Part shown: positions 24,534-34,011 of the stretch, piece by piece
Position numbering within the stretch: position 1 is the first letter of the stretch
How the letters are laid out: each line of letters starts with the position of its first letter
NCBI GenBank assembly: GCA_963722575.1
Contig: CAVRNR010000006.1
Location: 372,001-436,000, forward strand
Direction: 5' to 3'
Length of the DNA stretch: 64,000 nt
Source: Fen-178 sp963722575
GTDB taxonomy: Bacteria > Acidobacteriota > Terriglobia > Bryobacterales > Bryobacteraceae
Program-made: the position numbers and the translations under genes
Notes under the pieces: model-generated
What the model was told of the DNA's origin: nothing
Seen by the model: only the letters and a program-made list of their open reading frames with translations
The model's database searches: none

Positions 24534-25864
24534 TCGTGATCGGGGCAGGTCCGGGAGGATATGAAGCCGCCGGTCACGCCGGCAGAATGGGCAAGAAGGT
24601 GGCGCTCATCGAGAGAGGCAAGATGGGCGGCACCTGCCTGAACGTGGGGTGCATTCCGGCCAAGACGTTTCTGCGCTCCTCCAAGCTCTTCCATGAATGT
24701 GGGGAGGCGGCCAAGTATGGTGTGCGCCTCGGCTCCGTCGAGTTCGACATGCCGGCCGTGGTGGAGCGCAAGAACCGCGTCGTCGGCACGCTCACCAAGG
24801 GCGTCGAGGGTATGTTGAAACGCGCCGGCGTGGAAGTGATTGCCGGCCACGCGCGGCTCGTGTCGCGCGGCGTGGTGGAAGTGGGCGCGGCGCGCTACGA
24901 AGCCGCCAACATCCTGCTGGCCACCGGATCGCGGCCCGCCGCGCCGCCGATTCCCGGAATCCGCTCGGAAGGCGTGCTCGATTCCGACACGGTTTTCGCT
25001 CTCACGCATGTCCCGGAGAAAGTCGCCATCATCGGCGGCGGCTATATCGGCCTGGAGTTCGCCTGCTTCTTCAACGAAGTGGGCGCCAAGGTGGCCGTCT
25101 ATGAGATGCTGCCGCAGATCGCCGCCGGATGCGATCTCGAAATTTCCACCCGGATGCTGCAGATCATGAAGCGGACGGGGATCGAGTTCAACCTCTCCGC
25201 GAAAGTGCTCGGCATCGAGGGTAATACCATTCGTTACCAGGCCGCCGACGGTTCCCAATCCAGCGCTTCGGCCGATTGCATCCTCAACTCCACTGGGCGC
25301 GCGCCGGTGGTCGATGGCTTGGGCCTCGAAGAATTGGGCGTCGATTTCACTCCCAAGGGTGTGAAGACTTCCGACTTGGGCAAGACCAATGTGGCGGGCG
25401 TTTGGGCCTGCGGAGACGTCACGGGACGCCGCATGTTGGCCCACGCCGCCACGCGCGAAGGCATCGCGGCGGTACACAACATGTTCGGCAAGAAAGACCG
25501 CATCCGCTACCAGGCCATTCCCGCGGTAGTCTACACCCATCCCGAAGTCGCCTCGGTGGGCCGCACCGAAGAGGAGCTCAAGACCCTGGGCATTGAGTAC
25601 AAGAAGTCCGTCGTCCCTATGGCCGTTGCGGGCAGGTTCCTGGTGGAGCACGAAGGCGGCACCGGAATGGTGAAGGTGCTAGCCGGCGCGCGGTATGGCG
25701 AGATCCTGGGTGTTCATGCCATCGGCGACGCCTCCAGCGAGTTCATCATCGCCGCCGCCATCATGGTGGAAACCGAGATGTGCGTATCGGATATCAGCGA
25801 GATCGTGTTCCCGCACCCCACGGTCTCGGAAGCGTTGCGGGAAGCAATTCTAGGAATTCATTAG
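24521..25864 (+). CDS. lpdA: Dihydrolipoamide dehydrogenase (E3)
   Basis: The 447-residue flavoprotein begins with an FAD-binding Rossmann motif (VIGAGPGGYEAA). The redox disulfide is Cys39-Cys44 in GGTCLNVGCIPAK. The NAD motif is IIGGGYIGLEFACFF, and the C-terminal HPTVSEALRE holds the catalytic His. It reoxidises the lipoyl arms of E2 with NAD+. The gene overlaps E2 by 13 bp and precedes E1 by 12 bp, so the complex is made from one operon in the order E2-E3-E1. Confidence 0.95.
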   Translation: MYDLIVIGAGPGGYEAAGHAGRMGKKVALIERGKMGGTCLNVGCIPAKTFLRSSKLFHECGEAAKYGVRLGSVEFDMPAVVERKNRVVGTLTKGVEGMLKRAGVEVIAGHARLVSRGVVEVGAARYEAANILLATGSRPAAPPIPGIRSEGVLDSDTVFALTHVPEKVAIIGGGYIGLEFACFFNEVGAKVAVYEMLPQIAAGCDLEISTRMLQIMKRTGIEFNLSAKVLGIEGNTIRYQAADGSQSSASADCILNSTGRAPVVDGLGLEELGVDFTPKGVKTSDLGKTNVAGVWACGDVTGRRMLAHAATREGIAAVHNMFGKKDRIRYQAIPAVVYTHPEVASVGRTEEELKTLGIEYKKSVVPMAVAGRFLVEHEGGTGMVKVLAGARYGEILGVHAIGDASSEFIIAAAIMVETEMCVSDISEIVFPHPTVSEALREAILGIH

Positions 25865-25876
25865 GAGTCAGGCGGA

Positions 25877-28336
25877 ATGCCAAAATCGATCGTTATCGAA
25901 CCGGAAAAAGTATTTGCCAGAAGCACCATCCATTTATCCGACATAGAGGTGAACGCCTATCAGCGGACGGGCGACGAAGAGCGCGCTGCGTATTCTCCCG
26001 AGGAGTTCCTGGCCATCTGGCAGGATATGTGCGCCATCCGGCAATTCGAGACCATTCTCAACGAGATCAAGACCAAGGGCGCGTTTCAAGGCTTGGCTTA
26101 TAATCACGCCGGCCCGGCCCACCTTTCCATCGGGCAGGAGGCGGCGGCCGTCGGCATGGCGTTCTCGCTGACTTCCGACGACCATATCTACGGCTCGCAC
26201 CGCAGCCATGGCGAGATCCTCGCCAAGGGCTTCTCGGCCATACGCCATTGGAGCGATGCGCAACTGCTGGAGCTCATGAAGACCTACCGCGACGGCGCGC
26301 TGCTGGGCCCGGTCGAAAGAGGTTACCAGGGAACGGTGAAGGGCCTCGCGTTGCGGTACTTGATCTACGGGGCGTACAGCGAGATCTTCGCGAGAGAGAC
26401 CGGGTTCAACCGCGGCATGGGCGGCTCCATGCACGCGTTCTTCACCCCGTTTGGAATTTACCCCAACAACGCCATCGTGGGCGGCTCCGGCTCCATTGCG
26501 CCCGGCGCGGCGCTTTTTAAACGCGTGAATCGCAAACCCGGCATGGTGGTGTGCAACATCGGCGACGCTTCGTTCGGCTGCGGTCCGGTATGGGAAGGCA
26601 TCACGTTCTCCGCCATGGATCAGTACCGCACGCTGTGGGATAAAGCGCTCGGCGGCGGCCTCCCCATCATTTTCAATTGCATGAACAACTTCTATGGCAT
26701 GGGCGGGCAGCCCTTCGGCGAGACCATGGGCGTGCAGTTCATCGCGCGCATCGGCGCGGGCGTCAACCCCGAGCAGATGCACGCCGAGCGCGTCAACGGC
26801 TACGATCCGCTGCCGGTCATCGACGCCTTCCGGCGCAAGCGGCAGATCCTTGAGGAGGGCCGCGGCCCGGTCCTGCTGGATACGATCACCTACCGCATCA
26901 GCGGCCACTCGCCCTCCGACGCTTCCAGCTACCGCTCCAAGGAAGAGGTCGAGCTTTGGCAGCACGCCGATTCGATCCACGCTTTCCGGCAGAAGATGGT
27001 GGATATCGGGGCGGTCCCCGGGGATGTGCTGGACAGCGTCAAGGAGTCCATCGACGCGGCGGTTTTCGACATGTTCCGTCTGGCTACGGATCTGGAAGCC
27101 AGCCCGCGCGTGGGACCCGGCTCCGAGCTGGTTGGAGAGGTCATGTTCTCCAACCGCCGAATCGAGAAGTTCGACACGCGGCAACCCGAATTCCTGCAAG
27201 ACCTCGCGCAGAACCCCAGGGTGCTCCAGATCAAGGGCAAGGTGCGCACGGCCACCCAGAATGGGAAACCCGTACCCAAAATGAAGGTGTACAACATTCG
27301 CGACGGCATCTTCGAGGCTCTGCTCTACCGCTTCGCAATCGATCCCACCATGGCGGCTTTCGGAGAGGAGAATCGCGACTGGGGCGGCGCCTTCGCCGTC
27401 TATCGCGGTCTGACCGAAGCATTGCCCTACCATCGCTTATTCAACTCGCCCATTTCCGAAGCGGCCATTGTCGGCGCGGCCGTCGGATACGCGCTCGAAG
27501 GCGGCCGGGTAGTAGCTGAGCTGATGTATGCCGACTTCATGGGTCGCGCGGGCGATGAGCTCTTCAACCAGCTCTCGAAATGGCAGGCCATGTCGGCCGG
27601 ACAACTGAACATGGCGGTGGTGCTGCGCATCTCAGTGGGCGCCAAGTATGGCGCGCAACATTCGCAAGACTGGACCGCGCTGGCGCATCACATTCCGGGC
27701 TTGAAAGTGGTCTATCCGGTGACGCCCTACGATGCCAAGGGCATGATGAACGCCGCCTTGGCCGGCACCGACCCGGTAGTCTTCTTCGAAAGCCAGAAGA
27801 TCTATGATTACGGCGAAATGTTCGTGGAGGAGGGCGTTCCGGAGGGATACTACGAAATCGACTTGGCCGAGCCATCCATCAAGCGCAAGGGCAAGGATCT
27901 GACCATCATGACCTTCGGCCCCGCGCTCTATACCGCCGTGGCCGCGGCCGACGATCTCGAAAAGCGCTTCGGCATTTCCGCCGAGCTGATCGACCTTCGT
28001 TCCGCCAACCCCTTGAACTACGAGCCGCTGGTCGCGTCCGTCCGCAAGACCGGCAAGGTGCTGCTATTAGGCGACGCCGTGGAGCGCGGATGCGTCATGC
28101 AGACCGTAGCCGCGACCCTGACCCAGCTCTGCTTCGACGACCTGGACGCCCCGCCCGTGGTGTTAGGCTCGCGCAATTGGATCACCCCCGCCGCCGAACT
28201 GGAGAGCCTATTCTTCCCACAACCGGCCTGGCTGCTGGACGCGATCCACGAGCGGATACTCCCGTTGAAGGGCTATCAGCCACAGACCAACCAGACGCTG
28301 GGCGAGCTGGCGAGGCGGACGAGGCTAGGCGTATAG
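25877..28336 (+). CDS. 2-oxoacid dehydrogenase E1, alpha and beta subunits fused
   Basis: The 819-residue product joins an E1 alpha domain (about 45-390) to an E1 beta domain (about 470-800). The thiamine-diphosphate site is GDASFG ending at NNFYGMGGQ in the alpha part. The beta part has GAAVGYALEGGRVVAELMYADF and the AKYGAQHSQDW substrate loop. Such fused E1 proteins decarboxylate pyruvate or branched-chain 2-oxoacids; the exact substrate is not clear. The linker at about 400-470 carries no known domain. A strong palindrome follows its stop codon directly. Confidence 0.92.
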   Translation: MPKSIVIEPEKVFARSTIHLSDIEVNAYQRTGDEERAAYSPEEFLAIWQDMCAIRQFETILNEIKTKGAFQGLAYNHAGPAHLSIGQEAAAVGMAFSLTSDDHIYGSHRSHGEILAKGFSAIRHWSDAQLLELMKTYRDGALLGPVERGYQGTVKGLALRYLIYGAYSEIFARETGFNRGMGGSMHAFFTPFGIYPNNAIVGGSGSIAPGAALFKRVNRKPGMVVCNIGDASFGCGPVWEGITFSAMDQYRTLWDKALGGGLPIIFNCMNNFYGMGGQPFGETMGVQFIARIGAGVNPEQMHAERVNGYDPLPVIDAFRRKRQILEEGRGPVLLDTITYRISGHSPSDASSYRSKEEVELWQHADSIHAFRQKMVDIGAVPGDVLDSVKESIDAAVFDMFRLATDLEASPRVGPGSELVGEVMFSNRRIEKFDTRQPEFLQDLAQNPRVLQIKGKVRTATQNGKPVPKMKVYNIRDGIFEALLYRFAIDPTMAAFGEENRDWGGAFAVYRGLTEALPYHRLFNSPISEAAIVGAAVGYALEGGRVVAELMYADFMGRAGDELFNQLSKWQAMSAGQLNMAVVLRISVGAKYGAQHSQDWTALAHHIPGLKVVYPVTPYDAKGMMNAALAGTDPVVFFESQKIYDYGEMFVEEGVPEGYYEIDLAEPSIKRKGKDLTIMTFGPALYTAVAAADDLEKRFGISAELIDLRSANPLNYEPLVASVRKTGKVLLLGDAVERGCVMQTVAATLTQLCFDDLDAPPVVLGSRNWITPAAELESLFFPQPAWLLDAIHERILPLKGYQPQTNQTLGELARRTRLGV

Positions 28337-28387
28337 AAAAGGGGACAGACGCATTTTCCATCCAGGAAAATGCGTCTGTCCCCTTTT
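28337..28387. terminator. Bidirectional terminator-like palindrome between convergent genes
   Basis: A 23-bp perfect stem (AAAAGGGGACAGACGCATTT at its start) closes over a 5-nt loop and ends in a T-run on both strands. It fills the gap between the E1 stop and the inositol synthase stop. The same GGGGACAGACGCATTT sequence recurs at 46758. Confidence 0.8.
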
Positions 28388-28388
28388 T

Positions 28389-29714
28389 CTAGTCGTAGTA
28401 TTCCAGGCCGAGGTGCGTGATCAGCTCTTCGCCGCGCAGGTAGCGCAGGGTGTTCTTGAGCTTCATCACCTGGATGAAGACGTCGTGCTCGGGGTAAAGG
28501 CCGGCGGCGACTTGCGGGCCTTTGAAGTAGAGCGAGAGCCACTCCTGGATTCCCATTTTGGCGAGGTCGGGGCAGCGCTGAGCCAGGTCCAGGAACAGGA
28601 CCAAGTCCAACGCCATGGGAGCGGCCAGAATCGAGTCGCGGCACTGGAAGTTGACCTTGATCTGCATGGGGTAGCCGAGCCATCCGAAGATGTCCAGGTT
28701 GTCCCAGCTTTCCTTGGCGTCGCCGCGCGGGGGATAGTATTCGATCCGCACCTTGTGGTAGTAGTCCCCGTAGAGTTCGGGGTAGATATCGGGTTGAATA
28801 CAGCGATCGAGGACCGACGACTTAGTCACTTCCTTGCTCTTGAAGTTCTCGGGGTCGTCCAGGACTTCGCCGTCGCGGTTGCCCAGGATGTTGGTCGAGA
28901 ACCAACCCTTCAGACCGAGTAACTTCAGTTTCAGGCCGGGCGCCAGCAGGGTCTTCATGAAGGTCTGGCCGGACTTGAAATCCTTGCCGCAGATGGGAAT
29001 GTGCTTCTCGATGGCATAATTCGTCAGGGCCGGGATATCCACCGTCAGATGCGGCGCGCCATTGGCGAACGGGACGCCCATCTTCAGCGCGGCGTAGGCA
29101 TAGATCATGCTCGGGGGGATATCGGGGGAGTTGTTGCGGAGTCCCTCTTCGAACGATTTCAGAGTGTCATGGACGGGGTGCGCCTTGGTATACAATTCGG
29201 TGGAACCGCACCAGATCATGACCAGGCGGGCCGCCCCGGAGCTCTTCTTGAACTGCCGGATGTCTTCCATGACTTGTTCGGCCAGATCCATTTTGGTCTT
29301 GCCCGTCTTCAAGTTGTTGGGGTGCAGCCTTTTGACCCATGTCTGCTCGAACGCGGCGGGCATGGGCTTGATCGTCACCAGAAAATCTTTAAGCTGCTCG
29401 ATCAGCCGGCTGTCCAGAACCCCAGCCTTGAGGGCCGCTTCATAGGCATTGTCGGTAAACAGATCCCAACTCGCAAAAACCAGATCGTCCAGGCTGGCCA
29501 GGGGGACGAAGTCCTTGATCTTGGGAACGCGCTTCTCGGTTCGTTTGCCGAGCCGAAGGGTTCCCATTTGAGTCATGGAACCGATCGGAAGAGCGAGCTT
29601 GCGGCGAACTGCCTCGACGCCCGCGATCATGGTGGTCGCCACGGCCCCCAGACCCACCGTCATAACACCTAGCTTGCCTTTAGGTTCGGCAATCGGAATT
29701 TCTGTCTTAGCCAC
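28389..29714 (-). CDS. Inositol-3-phosphate synthase
   Basis: The 441-residue product converts glucose-6-phosphate to 1L-myo-inositol-3-phosphate using bound NAD. It carries the nucleotide-binding motif GVMTVGLGAVATTM near the N-terminus. The conserved blocks SMIYAYAALKMGVPFANGAP, then GKDFKSGQTFMKT and LKGWFSTNILGNRDG, are also present. Length fits bacterial and archaeal enzymes. Inositol phosphate feeds phosphatidylinositol-type lipids or compatible solutes. It is 30 bp downstream of the PHP gene and in the same direction, so it could be the last gene of that operon. Confidence 0.93.
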   Translation of the reverse strand: MAKTEIPIAEPKGKLGVMTVGLGAVATTMIAGVEAVRRKLALPIGSMTQMGTLRLGKRTEKRVPKIKDFVPLASLDDLVFASWDLFTDNAYEAALKAGVLDSRLIEQLKDFLVTIKPMPAAFEQTWVKRLHPNNLKTGKTKMDLAEQVMEDIRQFKKSSGAARLVMIWCGSTELYTKAHPVHDTLKSFEEGLRNNSPDIPPSMIYAYAALKMGVPFANGAPHLTVDIPALTNYAIEKHIPICGKDFKSGQTFMKTLLAPGLKLKLLGLKGWFSTNILGNRDGEVLDDPENFKSKEVTKSSVLDRCIQPDIYPELYGDYYHKVRIEYYPPRGDAKESWDNLDIFGWLGYPMQIKVNFQCRDSILAAPMALDLVLFLDLAQRCPDLAKMGIQEWLSLYFKGPQVAAGLYPEHDVFIQVMKLKNTLRYLRGEELITHLGLEYYD

Positions 29715-29744
29715 TTCTATTGTGCTCCTGTTAGTAGATTGAAC

Positions 29745-30962
29745 TCATGTCACTGACTTGGTGAAATACTCGAACCGCGCGCGCGCGTCCGAGATGGAAG
29801 GTTGACCGTTTTCGCCGACAAACCCGGGTTCCCCGCGGCTTACGGCAGCCTGGTGGCCCAGCATCAGCGCGGTGCTTTGGCGGAACCAGGGCTCGAACTC
29901 CGGATCGAGTGCATACGGGTCGAGCAGCGGACGGGCTTCGGGTGTGTTGTGCTCCGTTCCGTTGAATACCGGCCACCAGCGGCGGCGCGCGGCCGAGACA
30001 ATCTCCGCCAGGCGCTCCCGCGTATTGCGGTGCGGTATGACTTCAATCGCATAAAAACCCGACGCTTCCAGACGATCCAGAAGCGCCTCGATATCGCGCT
30101 CGCCGGTTGTCACTGGATTCCCAAGCACCGGATAAGTGGGAATCGCTCCGAAGGCCAGAAACATGTCGCGCAGATCTTCGGAGGAAATGAATGCATCTTC
30201 CGTTTCCCGCACGTAGCACGGGGCGCCGGCCTTGAGTAGCTTGCCGCGGAGAAAATTCTGCAACGCCGCGTCGTCCGCGCCGGCCGGTGGAGCGGCCCCG
30301 CAGCAGCGCTCGATCAGCTCATTCACAGGCACGCCGCGCGCGGCGGCGATCTCGCGCAACTTGCCTAACGCGGCCTTTCCCACGTGCCGCTCGGTAGCAT
30401 TGCCCCGCGGCGTCAACGCGCGCACATCTTCCCAGGTTGGGCCGTCGGCTGCCAACCGATCGCGGAAGAGTTGACCCACCTTCACGGTCATCTCCCGGTT
30501 GCGGCGTTCGAGGGCGGCGCGCATGCCGGCCAGGCGCTGGGCGGCGATGGAAGAATCCGGCGGAATCCGGGTGATGCCTTTGCCGCAGAGGTAGACGCGG
30601 CCGGGGTTATCGGGATCGTTCAGCAGTAGCTTCGTCGCTTCGGCGGCGCGGTCCATGCCCACGGCCTCCATGGAAAAAGCCGGGGCAATGCCCGCGATCT
30701 TGCATGCCTGGCGAAACTCCTCGTGCCCAGCCACGGTGTAATGGTCGTTGATGCCGAGAACCGCCAGACCTTCGCGCGCGGCCTGCCAAACGGCTTCGGA
30801 GGGCGAGCGAAAGACACTGAAAGATTCGTTGGTGTGGATGTGGCAGTTGGTGCCCCGGCGTGGCCTTTCGCCAAGTCCCGCGCAAAGCTGTCGCAAAGCT
30901 TCGAGGCGGCTCTTCAGCGAACCGCCGTACAGGGCTGCTTCGAGTTGCTTTGTGTCGCTCAT
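29745..30962 (-). CDS. PHP-domain metal-dependent hydrolase-like protein
   Basis: The 405-residue product contains PHP motif I (HIHTNESFSVF), motif II (INDHYTVAGHEEF) and a late GTEHNTPE that supplies further metal ligands. PHP domains are phosphoesterase folds with three metal ions. The start is ATG at 30962, overlapping the upstream stop codon (ATGA). The same operon encodes an aldolase/dehydrogenase and a Zn alcohol dehydrogenase, which suggests a role in sugar or polyol breakdown, perhaps on a phosphorylated intermediate. The insertion at about 150-240 is not found in simple histidinol phosphatases. The substrate is unknown. Confidence 0.8.
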   Translation of the reverse strand: MSDTKQLEAALYGGSLKSRLEALRQLCAGLGERPRRGTNCHIHTNESFSVFRSPSEAVWQAAREGLAVLGINDHYTVAGHEEFRQACKIAGIAPAFSMEAVGMDRAAEATKLLLNDPDNPGRVYLCGKGITRIPPDSSIAAQRLAGMRAALERRNREMTVKVGQLFRDRLAADGPTWEDVRALTPRGNATERHVGKAALGKLREIAAARGVPVNELIERCCGAAPPAGADDAALQNFLRGKLLKAGAPCYVRETEDAFISSEDLRDMFLAFGAIPTYPVLGNPVTTGERDIEALLDRLEASGFYAIEVIPHRNTRERLAEIVSAARRRWWPVFNGTEHNTPEARPLLDPYALDPEFEPWFRQSTALMLGHQAAVSRGEPGFVGENGQPSISDARARFEYFTKSVT

Positions 30963-32896
30963 CGCACCATCACCTGTCCGCCGTCCACCACCAGCGTCTG
31001 TCCGGTGATGCAGCGCGCGGCGTCGGAGCACAGGAAGACAATCGCCGCCGCCACGTCCGAACGCTTGATCTCGCGTTTCAGTGCAGTCAGCGATGTGTAA
31101 TAAGGAATCACTTCCTCGGGCTGGATGCCCTTCTTCTTGGCGGCGGCCTTGATGTACTCGGGGTTCCAGATCTTGGAGCCTTCGAAGACGTTGCCCGGCG
31201 CCACGCCGTTGACGCGAATGCCGTCCGGCCCAAGCTCCAGGGCCCAGCCGCGCATCAGATGTAACTCGCCGGCCTTAGTGGCGTTATATGCCGAGTTACT
31301 CTTGGAGGCGTCCAGGCCGGTCTTGGATGACAGCATGACCATGGATCCACCTTCTCCCTGCGCGCGCATGATGCGGGCAGCCTCGCGGGCCACCAGGAAA
31401 TAGCCGGTCAAGTTGATCTCGAGGGCCAGCCGCCACTTATCCACGGGCATATCGACGAGTTCGTAGGGAGGGGCGATGCCGGCGGCGCAGACCACTACAT
31501 CGACCCCACCCCAGCGGCTCACCAGACGATCGAACGCAGCCGATACCGATTGCTCGCTGGTCACGTCCATGCGCACGGGGAGCGCACGGCGCGGGTCGGC
31601 GCAACCGGCGGCGGCCGTCGCCACGCCCGGCTCGTCGATGTCGCAGAACGCCACCGCGGCGCCGGCTTCGACCAACCCCAGCGCGATGCCGCAACCTAAC
31701 CCCGAAGCGGCTCCCGTGACCAGAGCCACGTGGCCGGCCAGCGGCGCCTGCGCGGAACCCGTCAGGCGGGCGCGGTAGTGTTCGGCCTCCCAGTTGATGA
31801 TGAAGTTAGCGAAGCTCGGGGATAGATTGTGTGCCCCGCCGCGCCCGGCTGCCAAGCGGATGATCTTAGCTCCGGCGACAGCCAAATCCTCGGCGGCGTC
31901 AAGCTTGGCGGGGTCGGCAGCCAGCACGAACGCTCCGGCATTTCTAACTAATGCCAGGCGCGGGAATGACTTTTCGGCCAAGGCGGGTTTCAACTTAGCG
32001 GGTAACTCACCGAGCGACTCGGCCACCACGGCATGAGCGCCGGTGTAGACAATGTGGTCGGGCGTAAGCGAGCCGGCGGCAAATATGTCAGCCGCTTCCG
32101 AACAAGCTGCCCCGGCGAGTTCCTTGTAGCTGGAAAAGCGAATGAAAGGTCGTGCGCCGAATGCCTCGCGCCACACCCGGCGAAGCTCGACCATGGTTTT
32201 ACGCAAAGCGGCGGAACCAATTTCGGAAGCGGGGCGCACCGGCGGCGCGGCGGGCGCGAAATACCGCTCGCATCGCGCCACCCATTCAGCGTGGAGGTCC
32301 AGGCACTCGCGGGCGTCGGAGCCAGCCACCAGAAGGCCATGGTTCTCCATGAAGATGACCGCGGGCGGGGAACCGTGTTGTTGCCGGTAAGCCTCAGCGG
32401 CCGTCTTGACCGCGGCTGCCAGGCACCAACCGGGGTCGGTATAAGGCACCCACAGCGGGGGCAGTTCGCCCGCGGGACAGATTTCCGCCAAGGCCGCAAG
32501 GCCCGGCCCGCAGTTCAAGGCGTTGGCCGCCACGGCGTGGGTGTGGACCACCACCCGGCCGAGCATGGCGTGAAGCGCGGTTTCGACCGATGGGCGGCCG
32601 CGGCCGCCGACAGCCGCGGCGTGCAAGCACCCGAGGACGCTCGCCTCGCGCTCCTTCACCGGAAGCGCGGCGAGATCGCTTCGGTCGAGGACGTTCAAGA
32701 CCGCCGCGACATCCATTTCCACCCAGCCATCCATCTCGCTCATCAAGGTTAGGGCGGTGCCGCTGGCCTTGATGGCCATGGTCCGGCCGTCGGGTGACTT
32801 CACGGAAGTGTTGCCGCCGGCGGCTTGCACGTACTCGCGATTGGCTCCCACCACATGGGAGATCTCAATAAGTTGCGCCAGGGAATTCTTGTCCAT
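30959..32896 (-). CDS. Class II aldolase / short-chain dehydrogenase fusion
   Basis: The 645-residue product joins an N-terminal class II aldolase domain to a C-terminal short-chain dehydrogenase. The aldolase part has zinc ligands in VVVHTHAVAAN (about 114-124) and MENHGLLVAG (about 184). The dehydrogenase part has TGAASGLGCG (about 395) and the catalytic Ser and Tyr-Lys in MLSSKTGLD and YNATK (about 535). This matches RhaD/RhaE-type bifunctional enzymes that split rhamnulose-1-phosphate or a similar sugar phosphate and oxidise the lactaldehyde. The substrate is inferred from family only. The ATG at 32896 lies 11 bp after the dehydrogenase stop. A truncated copy of its first 60 codons exists at 35740-35925. 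Confidence 0.88.
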   Translation of the reverse strand: MDKNSLAQLIEISHVVGANREYVQAAGGNTSVKSPDGRTMAIKASGTALTLMSEMDGWVEMDVAAVLNVLDRSDLAALPVKEREASVLGCLHAAAVGGRGRPSVETALHAMLGRVVVHTHAVAANALNCGPGLAALAEICPAGELPPLWVPYTDPGWCLAAAVKTAAEAYRQQHGSPPAVIFMENHGLLVAGSDARECLDLHAEWVARCERYFAPAAPPVRPASEIGSAALRKTMVELRRVWREAFGARPFIRFSSYKELAGAACSEAADIFAAGSLTPDHIVYTGAHAVVAESLGELPAKLKPALAEKSFPRLALVRNAGAFVLAADPAKLDAAEDLAVAGAKIIRLAAGRGGAHNLSPSFANFIINWEAEHYRARLTGSAQAPLAGHVALVTGAASGLGCGIALGLVEAGAAVAFCDIDEPGVATAAAGCADPRRALPVRMDVTSEQSVSAAFDRLVSRWGGVDVVVCAAGIAPPYELVDMPVDKWRLALEINLTGYFLVAREAARIMRAQGEGGSMVMLSSKTGLDASKSNSAYNATKAGELHLMRGWALELGPDGIRVNGVAPGNVFEGSKIWNPEYIKAAAKKKGIQPEEVIPYYTSLTALKREIKRSDVAAAIVFLCSDAARCITGQTLVVDGGQVMVR

Positions 32897-32907
32897 TACA
32901 GTTGATG

Positions 32908-33951
32908 TCACTCGCAATCGATAACCGTCTTGATTCCTTGCCCCGCCTCGATGACCGCGAATGCTTTGACCATATCGTCTAACTTGAACCTATGAGTGAC
33001 AAACCGCTCCCAGGGAATGTCGTCGCGCGAGATCATCTCAAGCGCCTGGTGGTAATGCTGCAGGTTGGAAGCGAAGCACCCAAAGAGGGAGATCTCATTG
33101 TAGTGGATGGCGTTGGTGTCGATGGGTAACACGGGATCGTCTTTTGGTATGCCGGCAAAGAAGCAAACGCGGGCCTTCTTACGAACTAACTTCAATGCAT
33201 CGGCCTGAGTGGATTTCACCGAGTTGGCAGTCAGCGCAACGTCGAACTTCTCACCCCCCACGGCTTCGAGAATCTTCTCGATCGAGTTGCCTCCGGCCGT
33301 GTTGACGGTCCGGCCCAGGCCAAATTCCTCGACGTAGGCCAGGCGTTCGTCGGAGACATCGGTCACGATGACAGGGTCGCAGCCGCGGGCCTTGAGGATC
33401 GCGGCGTGCATCAATCCGATGGGGCCGGCGCCGAAAACCAAGGCGCGGTCGCCGGGCTGCGCGTTCAAATACTCCTCGCCGTTCAGGCAGCAGGAGAGCG
33501 GCTCGACCAGCGCGGCGCGCTCCAGGGCCATGGCAGGGGGAACCAGGATGATGTTGCCCTGGGCCACGGCGGCGGCGGGAATCTTGACGTACTCGGCGAA
33601 ACCACCGGCGTAGTCGTACCCGAGGGCGGTGAAGCTGTCGCAGAGATTATATTGTTTCCGCTGGCAGTAGATGCACTTCCCGCAGCCCACCACCGTGGCC
33701 ACCACTACTTTGCGGCCGATGGCGATTTCGGCCGGCACACCGGAGCCAACCTCGAACACCGTCCCCACGATTTCGTGTCCCGTGACGGTGGGCGGAACGA
33801 CATTCTTTTGCCCGTACAAAAAGATGCGCTTGTCGGTGCCGCAGACCGAGCAGCGGAGCACCCGAAGCACCACCTCACCCGGTCCCGCCGAGGGCCTCGG
33901 GACAGATTCGACGCGAACGTCGCGCGGCCCATAATAGACTGCTGCTTTCAT
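32908..33951 (-). CDS. Zinc-dependent medium-chain alcohol dehydrogenase
   Basis: The 347-residue product begins MKAAVYYGPRDVRVE. Catalytic zinc ligands are in RCSVCGTDKR and TGHEIVGTV. The structural zinc cluster is CGKCIYCQRKQYNLC (about 90-105), and the NAD motif is FGAGPIGLMHA. This fits sorbitol, threonine or similar polyol dehydrogenases. An AGGAG is 9 nt before the ATG. The gene starts the operon with the aldolase fusion and the PHP protein. A decayed duplicate with nearly the same sequence lies at 35937-36977. The upstream sequence ATGCTAACACGTTT is conserved in front of both copies and may be a regulatory site. Confidence 0.92.
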   Translation of the reverse strand: MKAAVYYGPRDVRVESVPRPSAGPGEVVLRVLRCSVCGTDKRIFLYGQKNVVPPTVTGHEIVGTVFEVGSGVPAEIAIGRKVVVATVVGCGKCIYCQRKQYNLCDSFTALGYDYAGGFAEYVKIPAAAVAQGNIILVPPAMALERAALVEPLSCCLNGEEYLNAQPGDRALVFGAGPIGLMHAAILKARGCDPVIVTDVSDERLAYVEEFGLGRTVNTAGGNSIEKILEAVGGEKFDVALTANSVKSTQADALKLVRKKARVCFFAGIPKDDPVLPIDTNAIHYNEISLFGCFASNLQHYHQALEMISRDDIPWERFVTHRFKLDDMVKAFAVIEAGQGIKTVIDCE

Positions 33952-34011
33952 TTTTGCGATCTCCTTGCGGTCATGATTGTGGACAGTGCTCTGACCAGCG
34001 GGCGATGCCAC

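Noticed and set aside
25934..27433. A 499-codon minus-strand frame opposite E1
   Set aside because: E1 has thiamine and substrate-loop motifs over the whole length; the mirror frame has none.
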